Origin: Hedera helix
Lineage: Eukaryota > Streptophyta > Magnoliopsida > Apiales > Araliaceae
DNA: 64,000 bases
NCBI GenBank assembly: GCA_947179155.2
Contig: OX359278.1
Coordinates: 29,144,773 to 29,208,772, forward strand
Direction of reading: 5' to 3'
Part shown: piece by piece, positions 38,901-53,900 of the stretch
Position numbering within the stretch: position 1 is the stretch's first letter
Layout of the letters: every line of letters begins with the position of its first letter
Position numbers and translations under genes: made by a program
Notes under the pieces: model-generated
The model's input: the letters and a program-made list of their open reading frames with translations, nothing else
Database searches by the model: none
Told to the model about the DNA's origin: nothing

Positions 38901-41900
38901 AGCTAGTCTAATATTTTCAAGACCAGACCAACAACTTAGCAAAACAAAGTACACCCTATCAAAGATTCGGTGATATCTTGTAATACACATTATATAATCA
39001 GCATTTAACATCTTTAATCTTTATCAAACTATACAGGTAAAATCATAAAATTTTCAGATGCCCTGAATTGTGAGAGAAATGGCAGAGACTCGTGGAATAT
39101 CCTCAAGGTCATTGGTTCCAATTTAATCCCGCCTATTAAAAGATGCTATGTACAAATAACTCGAAAAAAAGTAAACTCCTGTCTGGATGAGAATATCCCA
39201 CTTAAGAAGGCGGAGGTAATGATTTTGAATGGCCCCGAAGCCTTCTTGAATGACTTGTACCTGTAGTTAGCAATATGTGAGGGTATGATGTAGATTAGTG
39301 CACATAGATTTGAAAGGGGGGAAAAGAAGAGTGCTTCGCCCATGCAATAGCGAATCAGGATTTTAGAAAAGCATGGATATGTTAAAATGTGTTAACTATG
39401 ATTAACATAAATGGTCTTGACAGTAATAGTAGATTTGCAAAATGCGAATCAGGATTTTAGAAAAGCAAAATGAAAACTGAATCCAAGAATTATAGGAGCA
39501 CCTGCTGTCAGATCGCACGTCTGAGTTTGGAACTCAACAGTGGTCTGGACTTTTTGCACGGATTGTGGGATATAAATTAGCAAGTTTCCAAGAAGTATAA
39601 ACTGGACAATCACATGCACTAAGAGGCCTGAATAACTCACAGAAAGAAAAAGTATAATATAATTATATAAACACAACTTTAGAAAAAAAGTTACTTAGAT
39701 TCTTGAGTTCTCCGCCTAATATCCTTCGAACCTTCTCTTTATGCACATCACAAAATGTATTTAACACACACACACACGTATCTTCCAGGGGGTTAGATGA
39801 GAGATACTGCATGATGAGATGAAACGATCAAGTCAAATAATAAACCCTTACAAAGAGTAATCAAAATACAGAATGGTACTGCCAATGAACAAAAGCCTTA
39901 TAAAATTTTCTCATGATTACAGCCCAAACAGTATGCTCACACATTGATTAAAAAGGGTCAAACACACTTTAATGAACATTTCTATTTGAAATTGCAATTT
40001 CTTCTTATTTCAATATCAGTTTTAAAATCTACTAAGAAACAATGTTAGACAGTAAGATAGTTATAATATGTTCTCATGTCCAACAAAATTTCAAAACTAA
40101 TATCATCCCATTTAGGTACAAAGCATTTGAAGCTGATTATCATATCTGTAATATACATGCATGTTTTTATACCATGTTTCAAACAGGGGGAAAAAATCCA
40201 ATCAGTTGGGGTTCGAAGAAAGTGAAGAAGTGAAAAGATCGTGTACGAAAAAATTTGTAATAATTGAAAAAGGGCCAGAATAACAGCTGCGCATACCTTG
40301 AAAGACAAAACAACACCAGGCTCCAAAACTGCTCCAGCCTTCAATATCACCCCATCGCATAGTATTGCATGCTTTAATTTACAGCCATCTCCAACAGTGA
40401 CATTATGCCATAAGTAGCAACCCTCTACTGTTACATTAGATCCGATACTGCAACCTTCCCCAACAACTGAATTAGAAATTGAAGTTTTGTTCCCAATAGT
40501 AGTACCATGTCCAATAACAGTAAAAGGACTGATTTGTGCAGAACGGGATTGCCCGATCTCTGACCAAAAAGAAGTTTGCAAATTGTCAAAAATATGCTTA
40601 GAAATGGTAACATATATACTGATAATACTACTATCTATAATTCAAGGATGCATGCCATACTACAATGATTTACAACGAGCATTACCATAAGAATACGATT
40701 AAAAATTAAAAAAAGTAAAACTGGTTAGCTCAAGAACGAAAAATATAAAGTAAAGACTTGACCATTATAGATTAGATTAAGAACACATATCCTCACCATC
40801 TTTAAAATATTATAATATCTTAAAAACACCAAATCCACAGGGGAGGCCCAGTGGTTGGGAGTGTTTGACATGGATAAATCATAAGCTCAGACAATTGTAT
40901 TTCACTCTCAGGGGCAATCAAACAGCTGGGACTAGTAAACGCCGTGTATCCGTAGGAGCAGTCCCATTCCCAAAAGGGTGAAAAAATTAAAGAAATACGT
41001 AAGGGAGAATCTGAACCATGAACCACCTCTAAAATCTTGAAAAAAAGTCACAAACAGCAACTTCTTTACTTCAGAGAAGAAAAGAATTCTTTGTTTTAAG
41101 ATATAAATCGAAAAGAATTTTTAATTAGCAAGGAGAAGAGTACAAAAATCAAGAGGATAAGCAATACTACAAGCAAATATCATAAGATGAGAACAAATTC
41201 CTACAATAATGCTACACTTCAATCCCTCTGCAATCAGTAATAGTAACTCCACTGAAAGCTTGCATGGCCAAATAACATAGAGACGCTAAAAAGGTGAACT
41301 TATCCTTCAAATATACTAGCAATAACTGTCCACAAAGGTTGCAAGAAGTCCAAATATTGATGGACAGCCCAACATCAACTGCTCCATAAAAACTTGCCCT
41401 CCCTCTGACCCCAAAGCATGACAATGAACAAGAAGAAAGCCCTCCACAGACACAGGAACAATTAAAACTCCACTACCCTCCAAACAAAGAGCCTCAAAGC
41501 CATAATGGGATAGAACATAGAAAGAATAATTGGGAGCATCACTCCACGGCCTGCCAACACACAACGCATGCATTAATTGTGGCGCTAAAGCAAGCCAGCA
41601 GTATTGCTTTATGATCGTACGAGAGCTCATAACCAAAAGCTAGTTGTTATTATAACACTAACACCGCAATCCCATAGAGGTTAATATGAAATATTTGGAT
41701 GTGTAGTCTCAACCTGCTATCATTAATACCTTAAATCATAACATTTTAGAAGAACCTGTGGTGGGTTAGTATTACATAAGAAGATAATATTGAGCTAGTG
41801 GTTTAAGGCCTTATTTGGATGAATTAGATTTGATTCGGACTTTGGATTTAACCCGAGTTGTTACTTATGGTATCAAAACTGACTCTCAAACGCTTGGGTC

Positions 41901-44900
41901 GAGTCATCAGATCAGGTCGCCGAAGGTGGGGATACGAAGGCGGGCCTAGTAGGCCACTAGTATTATCCCACAATGGCTAAAAAGACAAAGTTTATGGGCC
42001 TTATGCGACTATGTGTTCAGTCTGACGGGAACGTCAGGTATTTAAGTGGGGAATTTATAACACCACAGTCCCACATCTATTAATATGGGTTATTTGAAAA
42101 TGTATATAAGGACTCGAGTTGCTATCATTAATACATTCAGTCATAACTTTTTGAATGAGCATGTGATGGGTTAAGATAACCCAAAAGGATATTATTGAGA
42201 AAGAAAATTGGGCCTTATTATGCTATGATTTAATTCGGACTCGAGATTTGACCCGGATTGTTACAGTTACACAAGGAGAACAAAGACTACATCAACCTAA
42301 ACCAAGTTGCCTATACAATCGATGTTGGACTCACTCCTACAAGCCAGTATAGAATCATATTAGGCCAATATGTTTTCGTACAGACGTCCTCGAGGGCTCC
42401 ACTCTAGCATAACTGACCCGCCATATTCTATTGACCAACCATGACTCAAATATACCTATCAATATTAAATTCCAGCCTATAGGTAGCCCTTCCCGATTAG
42501 AAGGTAATCTACTTATCGCACTACTATGATACTACTCATTATGATCCTCTTAGGGAGCCCATCCCCAAAAACTAGTTGTTAAAAAAGGAGACACCAAGAC
42601 AACATCAACCCACACCAAACTTCCCATACAACCAATGTGGGACTAACCCCAATAAGCAAGTATAGATTCATAAAATACTAATTCCCAAGCACAAAAGAAC
42701 AAACAAAAGCCTTGATCTTACATGGAGCCAGAGCCTTCTAAATATAAGAGTCTACAAGTAAGGAACACATAAGGTGGTCTAAATGAGATGGGCAAAAGAA
42801 AGATATGCAAGAAAAAGTCCTCGTGCAATCAACAAACCAAACTCGAGAACTGACATGGAAGAAAGAGAATAAGCATCAAGAAGTGGTAGAGAGAAGCCAA
42901 GTTCTGAGACTTCCTGATATTCATTTGTCAAAGAAATAGAAATTCTAGTTAATGAACACAAAGTAAACATGGAAATCAAGGAGTTATAATGATAAGAAAG
43001 AAAAGGTGAGGGTAAGCTTCAAACAAAATAACTCCCCCAACAAGACATCGTCCAAAAACAAATAAGACGCCTATCCTGGAACCGAATGCATATTATGAGA
43101 AGGTGGAGACATGGTGAAATAAAAACCGAGGAGGGAATACGATTGGCATCCCACCCATTATTTAGGGGACTGTATTTCCTTTGATTACCCTAAATCACAT
43201 AGAATTTGGTTCAAAAGGAAACAACCACAATACCCACAGAGAATGGCGTACGAAAGATAGACAGCCCCGATCCCACAATCTTTGTCTCTCCCCAGGTTCC
43301 TTCCTCTCCAATAATTTTATATAATAATTCCCGGTTCACCCTATCATATGCATTCTCAAAGTCCAACTTGAGAAGCAAAGCTTTCCAACACCTATGCTTC
43401 ACATCATCCAAAACCTCGTTAGCAACTAATATCGCGTCTAATATGTCTCTTTTTAAACAAATGTCATGTCCAAAATATCATCACAAAAACAATTCGGTTG
43501 CCTGACACCAATTCATCTAAAACCTGTCCCAGCCATAGTGACAAGACTTTGCCAAGGATCATATACACACAAATGGCAAGACTTATGGCTCTAATCCTTT
43601 ATAGCAAATAACACAAACAAAATCAGCACTACATTCATTAATACCTAGAGGATGGACTGGGTAGGCGAGTTCTTACAATCAAACATAATACAAATGTAAT
43701 CCTTACCGGAAGCCCGGTACATGCCCTGTCTTTCAAGTTTTGTTGCAGAATTTCTAAAAAACTGGACATCCGGCACCAAAGGATATGTCCACCGCTGAAT
43801 TATGTCCTTGCTAATGGAATCATAGCTTCGAAAGTTATCAATCCTAGCAGCATAGCTTGAACGAATTTCATAGGTGAAAATTTTGTAACCCATAATCTGA
43901 AAGCACAAATCTTAATCAGAAAATACACGAGTAAAAATCGTCAAGTTTAGTGCTGAAATATGCCGGGCAGACAAACAAGATGTGTCGATAAAATCCTCTT
44001 TACATGCATTAGAATTTTAATCTTTCTTAGTTTGACATAAATATTTTTATTTTACTTGTCTTGCTTATTTGATAAGTTTAACTTATATAAATTTTACAGG
44101 AAATCAGTATATACACTCTCAACAGCCATAATGCATTAAAACTTAAACCTTTAGGTTAATAACAGAGACATATCAAAATTAGGCATTCAAACTAAAGCTT
44201 AAGAGTACCCAAATAAGAAAGTATAACACCGAAAGGATGGAACAATGAAGATTTACTCTTATAAAGACAAAATGATTAGATGAACATATATAAAAATGTT
44301 TACTAAAATTATAACCAGCTCTTCATAGATGATAGTTTCAGTAGAATTAAAACCCTTGTTGCAAAAATGTGTGATCAACGTCAAGTATATTATATATAAT
44401 TAGATTACTTATACAGAAGGGTGAAAAAAGTTAAGGGGAAAAAAAAAAGATTTGTAACACACAATTCAATTTCATATACAAACTTGCAATAATCTGGGGG
44501 ACAAAATTTAGAAACTTCTTGTTATGGAAGATTTTTTCTTTTTTTTTTTCAAGAATCGGAGAGACCAAACTAGATTTACAACATTCAATAAATTAGAGAT
44601 TAAAATTCATCCAAATCTTAAAATTTAAAACATAAACAGATTTATTACAAGGCTTTGCCCTAAATTTTTGTTTTCATTTTGGACACTAATTTTTTTCCTT
44701 ACTTTGAAGTTCTTGGAAGGTATAGTACTAACAATAATTGTACCACTTTGAATTGAATTTTCTACGCTCCCAGATAATACCATACAACCTTCTGAGTGTG
44801 CACTATCACTTGGAGATATAACTTTGAAAGAAGTCATGGGAATTCGTGAAATTCACCACTCTCAGACTATGTAAAGATTAAAAATTTAAACCTAATTGAA

Positions 44901-47900
44901 GCAAGCTTGCCCAAATTTGCAATCAAGTTATATAGCTCATTGCCAAGGGCTTTAATGGGATCCATCATGAATTTTAGGAATATCAAACTGAAGGTAATCC
45001 ATCCTTCAGTGGTTTTCAAAATAGCTAAACCTTCAGTGTTGTTGGCCTTGTTACCTTCCCTTCTCAACATTGTAACAATGTCCCTGTAACCCTCGACAAT
45101 AGCTTTTGTTTTTACCAAATAAACAGACATTTAAATTTCAACATCTTGAAAAAACTTAAACCAACAAATGAATAATACAAAGGAAAATTAGAACAATTTA
45201 AAACAAAGATAGCAGTCCATACTAATCCAATCCATAAACTTTAACAAATATACATAATGAAAAAAAGAATTATTTTCTTGTTTTTGTATATTTTTGCTAG
45301 GTTTTTAAAAGGTGACTAAATAAATGAACTGTAAACTTTCGCTTCCAATTGCAAGCTAGAAAAGCATCAATCACTTGATTATATTCTACATTAACCTTTC
45401 ATTTTAAAAATATTCTGAAACATATGAAGATCCTAGTAAACAAACAGAACAATTCAGGCACAAAATAGCAGAGGGAGGCCATGACCCCACCTGGTTTTTC
45501 TGAAGTTTCAATTTAGTCCCTAATATTTTCTATAAATTACTTCAAACCCTCATTAAAATTCTTCTATATTATATGTAAAATATTCACAACTAGAAAGCAT
45601 ACATATACACATAATAGAGTGGTGAATCCATTCCCAAATATAATACTTTACTAATATTTTTAATACTTAAACTAATATTTAGCTATTTGACAGTTACAAA
45701 AAATGAGCCATTTTGTTGTTATAATTTATTGCTTTCATAATTAATTATTTATTACGAACTATTTAGGATAGAGACATTGATTTTGTACACAAGAAAAAGA
45801 ATAAGTACTTAGACTTTTAGTACATTCAGTTAAAATAAATTTTATGAATTTGAAAAAGATGTTTTCATTTTAATAGGAAGAATAATCTCACTAGAACATT
45901 TCATAATATATATATATATGTATATATATATTCTTTTTTGTACTTTCGCAAACATAACTAATTATTATATTAATATTATAATTTTTTAAAATTAATTGGC
46001 CCCTCCCGAGGTAAGTTCCTGGTTCCGCCCCTAGATTCATGTATCATAAGTCCTACTGAGATTGTGACATGTAATGAATTACAACAAGAGAAGAGAACAA
46101 AAGTACAACTCTAAGAAAGTGGGTCTATTATTGAAAGTATATGAAAAACCAACAAGCCACTGCATTGCAAACAGTGTGTGTCCAAGATTTATATTGGGAT
46201 CGCCAGAAGATTTATGTCAATAAAATATACTAGAGACAACCAAATGCAGCAAAAAGCTGAAACCACACAAGACAAAGACAATGACCAACTACTTCAGCCT
46301 ACTTGGCCCACATCCACAATGTAAGAAAAGATGTACAGACAATGTTTCATCAACTTTCACCAAGCTAATAAAATGGAAGTATGGAACTAGAGATACTATA
46401 GTGAAATAGAACCGAGATATATACAACAAAAACTTTATTCAAAAGGAAAACCAAACTGATGAAATGACTCTTAAATATGATAGCCAATGCCTGAACAACT
46501 TTCACCAAGCTTATAAAATGGATTTAGAAATACTATCACAATGGAAGTAGAAATACTCTAGTGAAATAGAATTAAGATATTAAGAACAAACATTTTATCC
46601 AAACGAAAACCAACAGACGGAATTATTCTTAAATGTGATAAGCACCTTTAAGCCAGGTTAAAAAAGCCTTTCAATAGATTAGAAAAGAAAAAATTGGTAC
46701 ATATGCTAAGACTCGGATTTAATTTTATTTATACAATTTAAAAAAAGAGTGATTTTGAAGAAGAGAGTTTTTTAAGACTACTTTAGTAATAAGACCTGCA
46801 GAAAGAGCCAACGATGAACTTAGAAAAGGTTTGCAAAAACACTTTTAAAATCATAGTTGCCAGAATCTTACGATAAGCATTACGTCTCTTACGGTACGAT
46901 ACAAAGACAATTCAATACGTATCGCAAGGTGAATTGAAAATGATACTGTATCGTACGATTCAATTACGATTCGATACGATTCTTACAATACGATACAATG
47001 CACGATACTTTTTAAAAGCAACTAACTTGAAAAAGTTTTCATGTAGATCTAAAAGACTAAAAACAAAAAATTTAAGGTTTTTACCATTTCAATTGAAGAG
47101 ATTTTCTAGCACAAACATATTCTATATCACTTCATGAACCTTTAATCTCTTTTTAGAGAATTATATCTTATTCAAAATATCGATCTATTTTTCTGACGTC
47201 ACTTTTTATAAGCAGATACATAAATCTCCACTTGTTAATTTGAATTCTTCTCTTTTCTTTTATAGATTAAAAGTGAATCTGAATTTTCATTTTCTCTTAT
47301 AATTACTCTACAAAGATCACTGAAATAATATCTAATAAATCAATTTAGAGTATTTTTGCTACTGTTTAACTTTAAAATTTATTTTTAGTCTATTTACTTG
47401 ACTACTTTTATATATAGTCAAGCTGATATGTTTGATTGTCCAATAAATTGTGTTTTATATGTTTAAATATATATTACTACATTTTTTTATTTTGTTTCTG
47501 TATCGTATGATACAATACATGAAACACGATATGAGAGTTTTCAATACACAATATGAGGGTTTTTGATACACGGTACGATTCACGATTTGACAACTATGAT
47601 TAAAATCACTAATGGTGAGGCACGTTTCTGAAGGGGAGAAGAAAATACTATTTGCACGCACGAATCCCATCCAACAGAGCAGGTACAATCCAAGCGCAAG
47701 CAATCTACACAGGAAACTATATAGATTGTTCCATAAAGTTAGCTCATATCCAAAACTAATGTGAGTGCACAGGAGGCAGGAGCAACTGAAAATTTCATAA
47801 AAAGTAAGCTGTGATCCTATTTCTAATTCAAGTTGAAAATGGGGATTGGTGACAAGGATTAATTGAAAGTTCCTTCAGATTCATTCGCAAACCAATCAGT

Positions 47901-50900
47901 GATAGAATGGAAGCTGAAAATTATCCCAAAAAAGGTTCTGATGCATCCCAGAAGCAACAGAAATCAAAGAGTACCATGGCAGAAATAACAGGTCTTTATT
48001 TCAGATTCATTGGCACATCAATCAAAGAGAAATAGAGCTGAAAATTATACAAAAGGTTTTGATGCATCCCAGAAGCAGCAAAATTAAAAGAGTACCAGCG
48101 CAGAAATGACAATCCTTTCTGGATGGAATATATTATCAAACCCTGTAGTTTAGTTTAACAGTTAGAACTTAGAAGGCTGTAATTTTTCAATTATTTCAAC
48201 TTAACGAGTGTCTTGGGAAAGTTTTTTCTAATACGTAATATAATGGCTTTAGTAAGAGGTTGTAAGGCTGACAGAATCAGGATTTACCATAGTTTTAACA
48301 GGAAGTAATGATGATTAAAAGAAGACAGATGCAGAAGCATTTCCCTTTTCCTATCATTGTTTCTCTTTCTGCAATTCTTTCAAGTAGTTTCTTCTCTACA
48401 ATTCAAACGAATTTGACAAAATGAGTTCTATGACCAGCAGTTTCGTGTTTCATATTAAGAGACTCTCAAACTCAAGCATGCGGACATATGCATATACAGA
48501 CATTCGATCATATACAGGTAGCTAAGCAACCTATATTTACATAACCCAGCTAATTGGACAATGGAAGGAAGTTTCTCAAAGTAAATAGACATATAGTGAA
48601 CAGCACATACATCATCAAGAAGCAATCCCTTGACAAAATGACGGCGTAGATGCTGATAGTCAAAATTGTCTGTGAAAAGACTGAGGACTTCAGGACTGCA
48701 GATGTCAATATAGCAATCCTACAACAAAAAAAGAAAAATAATAGGGATTTAATTACAAATATGAAATATTCAAGAACAACAAAACCAAGTATATCTTGGA
48801 GCTTCATTCAAGAAATATATTACCAAGAGCAAGAAGAACAACACGAGTAAGAATAAAGGTACTCAATAACAATAGCATCTTAGCAACAAAAGTCTCCACA
48901 ATGTTATGCAGTAACAATGATTCTGCCAGCCTAGAATCAAGCTAAGTGGACAAATGTCGTCAACTTCCACACCACATCCATATATATTCATATATTTTAT
49001 GTATATTAAGAAAGAACATCTCTGTCTCCTTTATATATATAAACGCGCACACACAGACTTTGTATTTTGGAGACCTTAAATTGAATCTGCTTATGTAATA
49101 TCTTCTTTTTCTTATAGCAAGGAACTTCTCTTGCTCTTTGATGTCCCAGTCAACCTGGCCTCACCCTACATCAGAGCACCTCCATCACAAACAGTAGCGC
49201 ACACATCTATCATCTATTATTGAGATCTAATGAAGTTTGTGTAGATCTAACTCAGTAGGATCAGGGAGACAATAGCTATGTGCAAAGTGTGTTAATATTA
49301 TATTAGAGCATGGAATCACCCCCATTGATCTACTCATCTAAGTTGCAGTTGGAATAATATACCAAGACAGGTCAAACATTGAGTAGCACACAACACAAAG
49401 CAAGCACTTCAAATTTTCAGGAAATAAAAACTTATTACACACTCATAAAATCATGATTTAATAACGTGCAAATTATTGCTTTCTGCATTGCAAAATTAAA
49501 TTCGTTCCCAATAACAGATTACCAACAAATATCAAAAATAAAAGAACAAAAAACAAATGGACAGCAAGCATAAGCACAAGCATCACAGTAAAACTGATTA
49601 TGTTAACAGAGTTGTAAGCAATGAACAAGAACAAGAAACAGCTTAAAGGAGAAATCAGAAATCTAAACCTGCTTGTCATTGCAGAGAGAAATGGAAGGAT
49701 TCTCAGAAAGCAGTGCCTTATCAAGAGATATGATCCCTTTGACAGGCTCTGCCTTATCCTCATAATAAAGGAGCTGCTTTGTATCAGGATCAATTGCCAT
49801 AATCAGTTCATCAGTTCCAAGCCTAGATTGGTGAGTGATTGGAGAAGGCTTTGACTGTTTTATAACCATGGTCATTACAGCGTTGCTATCCTTCCTACGT
49901 CTCTCCTTATGTTCTTGAAGTGCCTCAGTAAGCGACATGTTGCTCACAGTATCTCCACTGATAAGAATGAAATCTCCATGTATCTTCACAGGCATCCAAG
50001 TAAAAAGATCTAGTCAGAAAAAAAGTTAAAATAGATAAAAAGAAAACTGAAATGAAAATGTCATGAGAATAGATGCTAAGAGGCAGAGAACTTAGGCATG
50101 CCCGAACATTATTGAGCTACATCCCTCATGAGATATTCATTCATTGTAAGTTGTAATTTCAAATAGAACCAACAGGATTTCATGCGAAACAGTGACGCTG
50201 CTGTTATTAGCCATAGCATCACTAAATCTTGCATGCATTGTCAAAACATATTCTCCTCCATCTCACAGAGATCTTATTAATGGTGATTTCACGAAAATTA
50301 GGTAATTTTTTGTCAACCAAAATTTGAGACAATGAATAAAATTTCAATATCACCCTTAACTCCAACAAAGACATGTGCACACATCACATTACATTGCATT
50401 TCAATTTAGTACTGATTCTACTGAAAGGGTAGTATGGTCTTTTATTCTGAGACTCCCTCAATAGAGTGACAATCATTTTGAAACAAAAATACAACTCAAA
50501 AGAGATAATTGTTGTGAGCTATCAGGAGTATAATTGACACTGAAAGAATCAAAAGAATTCAACGAGACCAACAAGGAAAGATATAAGACTGTAAAACAGC
50601 CAGCATAATAATCTAATATATCAATAATATTGATATTTATTCATAATAATAACCCTCAAAGACAATTTATACTATCTGAACCAATGTTACGTGGAAAGCA
50701 TATCATTTTAGTTCGTGGAACCGATACAAACCGCGGTACGCCACTTAGACTAATACGTGGTATGCTTGGGGCAGTTTTATATGGATGCTTATAATAAAAC
50801 TAAATTTCATAAAAGATTTTTAGTTGCATCAACAAGTTGATTGTTCAAAATATAATTTAGTACAAGTTTGGTGTTTGAGCATCCAATACAAGTGAGATAT

Positions 50901-53900
50901 TTGTGCAACTAGAGGTAAAAAAACAAATCAATATTTGCTACGTTAAATTTAGAGAATCGAAGCCTTAAAGTACCATATGTGGGAATGCAAGTACTAATAC
51001 GCATTTAGTTAAAAAAAAATAACTGGTAACTTTGACATAAACCCTAAAAGAAATACATCCAATAAAAATTAAAAATTAAGCCCAAAATAAAAACAGTCCC
51101 TAGATTACTTGAATCTACTACCTATATAATAAATAAAAATCAATAAATATACTAAAATTCCATAAAACCTAAAATATGATTACAAAATATCTTCCTTTCC
51201 TTGATACTCAATCCTGCGTCATTCGAATTTTCTTCGAAAAAATTCAATCAAGAATTTTGTAATGCAAAATTATTAAGCGTCAAGCTCCCATTTGCATATT
51301 TTAATATATTGAATAAACACTTTTGTCTCTTTTCTTTATTTCTCAAAGGTATAAATTCATGTATAAATTTGTCTTTTGTATGCGTGTGTGTATGTGTATT
51401 TATATAATTTATCAAATATATATCAATCTATTTCCACGCACACACACACACATATATATATATATGCATGTGATCTATAATACATATATGGGGATAACAT
51501 AGCTGTGGCAATCACATAAGCATTAAATTAAGGGAGGTTTTGCCACTTTACTTGGTTCATTTAAGGCACTTTTGTCATTTTACCATTTCATCAAGCATAA
51601 CTATGTCATTTTGGGCTGGTTGCCAATGCCAAATTGGTTGTGGCAACTACAACCACACTTTTCCTTACATACATAAACATATATATACATATATAAAATA
51701 TATGCATTTACTACTATCCTAAGGGGATAGCTCAACAGGTAGTGGGCTTCTTGATAAATGTCTCTAGTAGGTACATTTCATGGGTTCCGGACACCACATA
51801 ATCCCTTTAGAGGTATAGCTTACACATTACACAACTGAATGATAGCGGTTGTGATTGTGGTTGTGGGTGCCCTTCCCTAAAATATATGTATGTATATGTA
51901 TTTCTGTATATTGGGTAAACTATATACCATATCAAACTCAATTATCGATCAACATTATTTCGAAACAGCGAAATCAAAATTATTCACAACTGTGGACTGT
52001 CGAGTGTGGCCAACCAAAATTTTACAAAGTAGCAATTAGAAGATGTAACAAGAAAACATTTGGCAACTTCCTAAGAAGCCCAGAATGCTAGGTGCTATCT
52101 ATCATAATATCAATTGGATATCATATTTATTAAAAAATGTATGACTGCGTGATTATGTTGAGCAACCCTAGCATATTTCTGTTAATGGGCATAATAGGAA
52201 TCTCATTTAAATATTGAGTAGATACCAATGACTTCACATGTGTATTAGAGAAGTAAGTAGGTGTAAGATTAGATTGGTGAAGGTTAGAGAGCATGGCTCA
52301 TATTAGCACCTAGCAGTAGAATACTATAAATATCTCAGTTGTTTGAAAGTTATGTACGCTTATTTTGATGAATGAAATCTGAGAAATCTCTCACGTTGAG
52401 GAGTCTCCCTTAATCCCTTCCTTACCCCCATTCTCTTCTCTTTCCTGTCCCTTCCTCGCCCTCATTCTTTTCTCACATTTACTTTACACATAAATATATG
52501 ATCCATATATTTTTATCTTTAAACACGGGCCATAATCAAGGAACCGACTTAAGCAAAATGTCTTCCTTTCTTTGTATAAGATGTCCTTGTTTGATAACTG
52601 AGCATACTAAAAGGATTCAAGTCCAAACTCCACAAAGGGGCTCTAGAAATGCCGTAAAGAAACAAAATTTATTTCTTGGTTATCTTTTGAGATTTTTTCC
52701 TTCAAATAATATTGTTTGGTTTATTTGGAGGTGTTCTTGTTTTGCCATTTTATGAGGCATATTGGACCAAAAGGAATGCTAAAACCTTTAATGATATTGT
52801 TCTATCTATTCCTCTTCTTTGGGATAGGATTTCGTTTCTAGTATCGTTATTGCCTTCGGCTATCAGAGATTTCAAAGGAGTTGCTTTTCATATGTTCGTC
52901 GAGACTAGCAAGCATTGATGCATTAATTTCTAACATTGCTTGGTTTCACTTCCCTTCTCTCTTTTTTAGCTCCATATTCATTTATATATCACCAAAATAT
53001 GTATTTTAAAAATAAAAATAAAAAACAACTTTACGAGCAAATTATTTATAGTAAAGAACCTTTGCTAACTAGAAAAAATACAATAAGAAACTTACCACAT
53101 TCCGTTCATATATCAAACGCAAAGCATCCCCAGCACTAACAGAGTTGTGTGATTCTATTGTCGAGACTGTAAAATTTGGTTGGCCAAACCACTTAGAGGT
53201 ATCCAAATAATCAATTACTTGCTTTGCGTGAGCACAGCAAAAAACAAAAACTTCTTCAACTCCAGCAGATTCAAGCCATGCTAAGGTATAATCGATCATA
53301 GGAACGTTGACCAAAGGTAACAGCACCTTCAAATGTTTATAACAATAAGAAGCATCACAAGAAAAGACAAAATTGTTTATCATTGGCTAGAAAATATGAG
53401 CAAATTTCGATAGTAACCCAACTTTAATTCATATCCTAAGCATATATTATTGCAAGCCATCCTATAAGAGAAGACTAATAAATAAATTTAGGCTGGAATA
53501 TAAATATAAATTTTACTTTTTAAATAGCTTCTTTATACTTAATTAATAATTAAAAAAAAAGGAATAAGAATTTGATGCATTAAATATTTGCTATATTTGG
53601 TCAGTTTTCTACAAATTGCTAGGCAGACCTAGGCGGATATTTGAATCATTTTCCAGTGCATTCTTATTTATTTTATCTTTTTTATGGTGGATATTTGAAT
53701 AGATTACAAAAAACATATAGTAGATGTAAATACTCTAATTTTACATGAAAAATTACCACAAAATAAATCTTATAAGGCATAATAAATTCATTTCAAGCAT
53801 TTTGTAGCTTCAAAGCCTTCATTCAATCAATGAAATAAAGGACTAATTTTGCCGTGGCATTGATCTAGGTGCCCAGCCAAATCAAGGTGGCAGAAGACCA

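Noticed and set aside
49473..49854. Hydrophobic 106-codon minus frame and 77-codon plus frame around exon 3
   Set aside because: Other-frame shadows of eIF2B-epsilon exon 3 and its intron.
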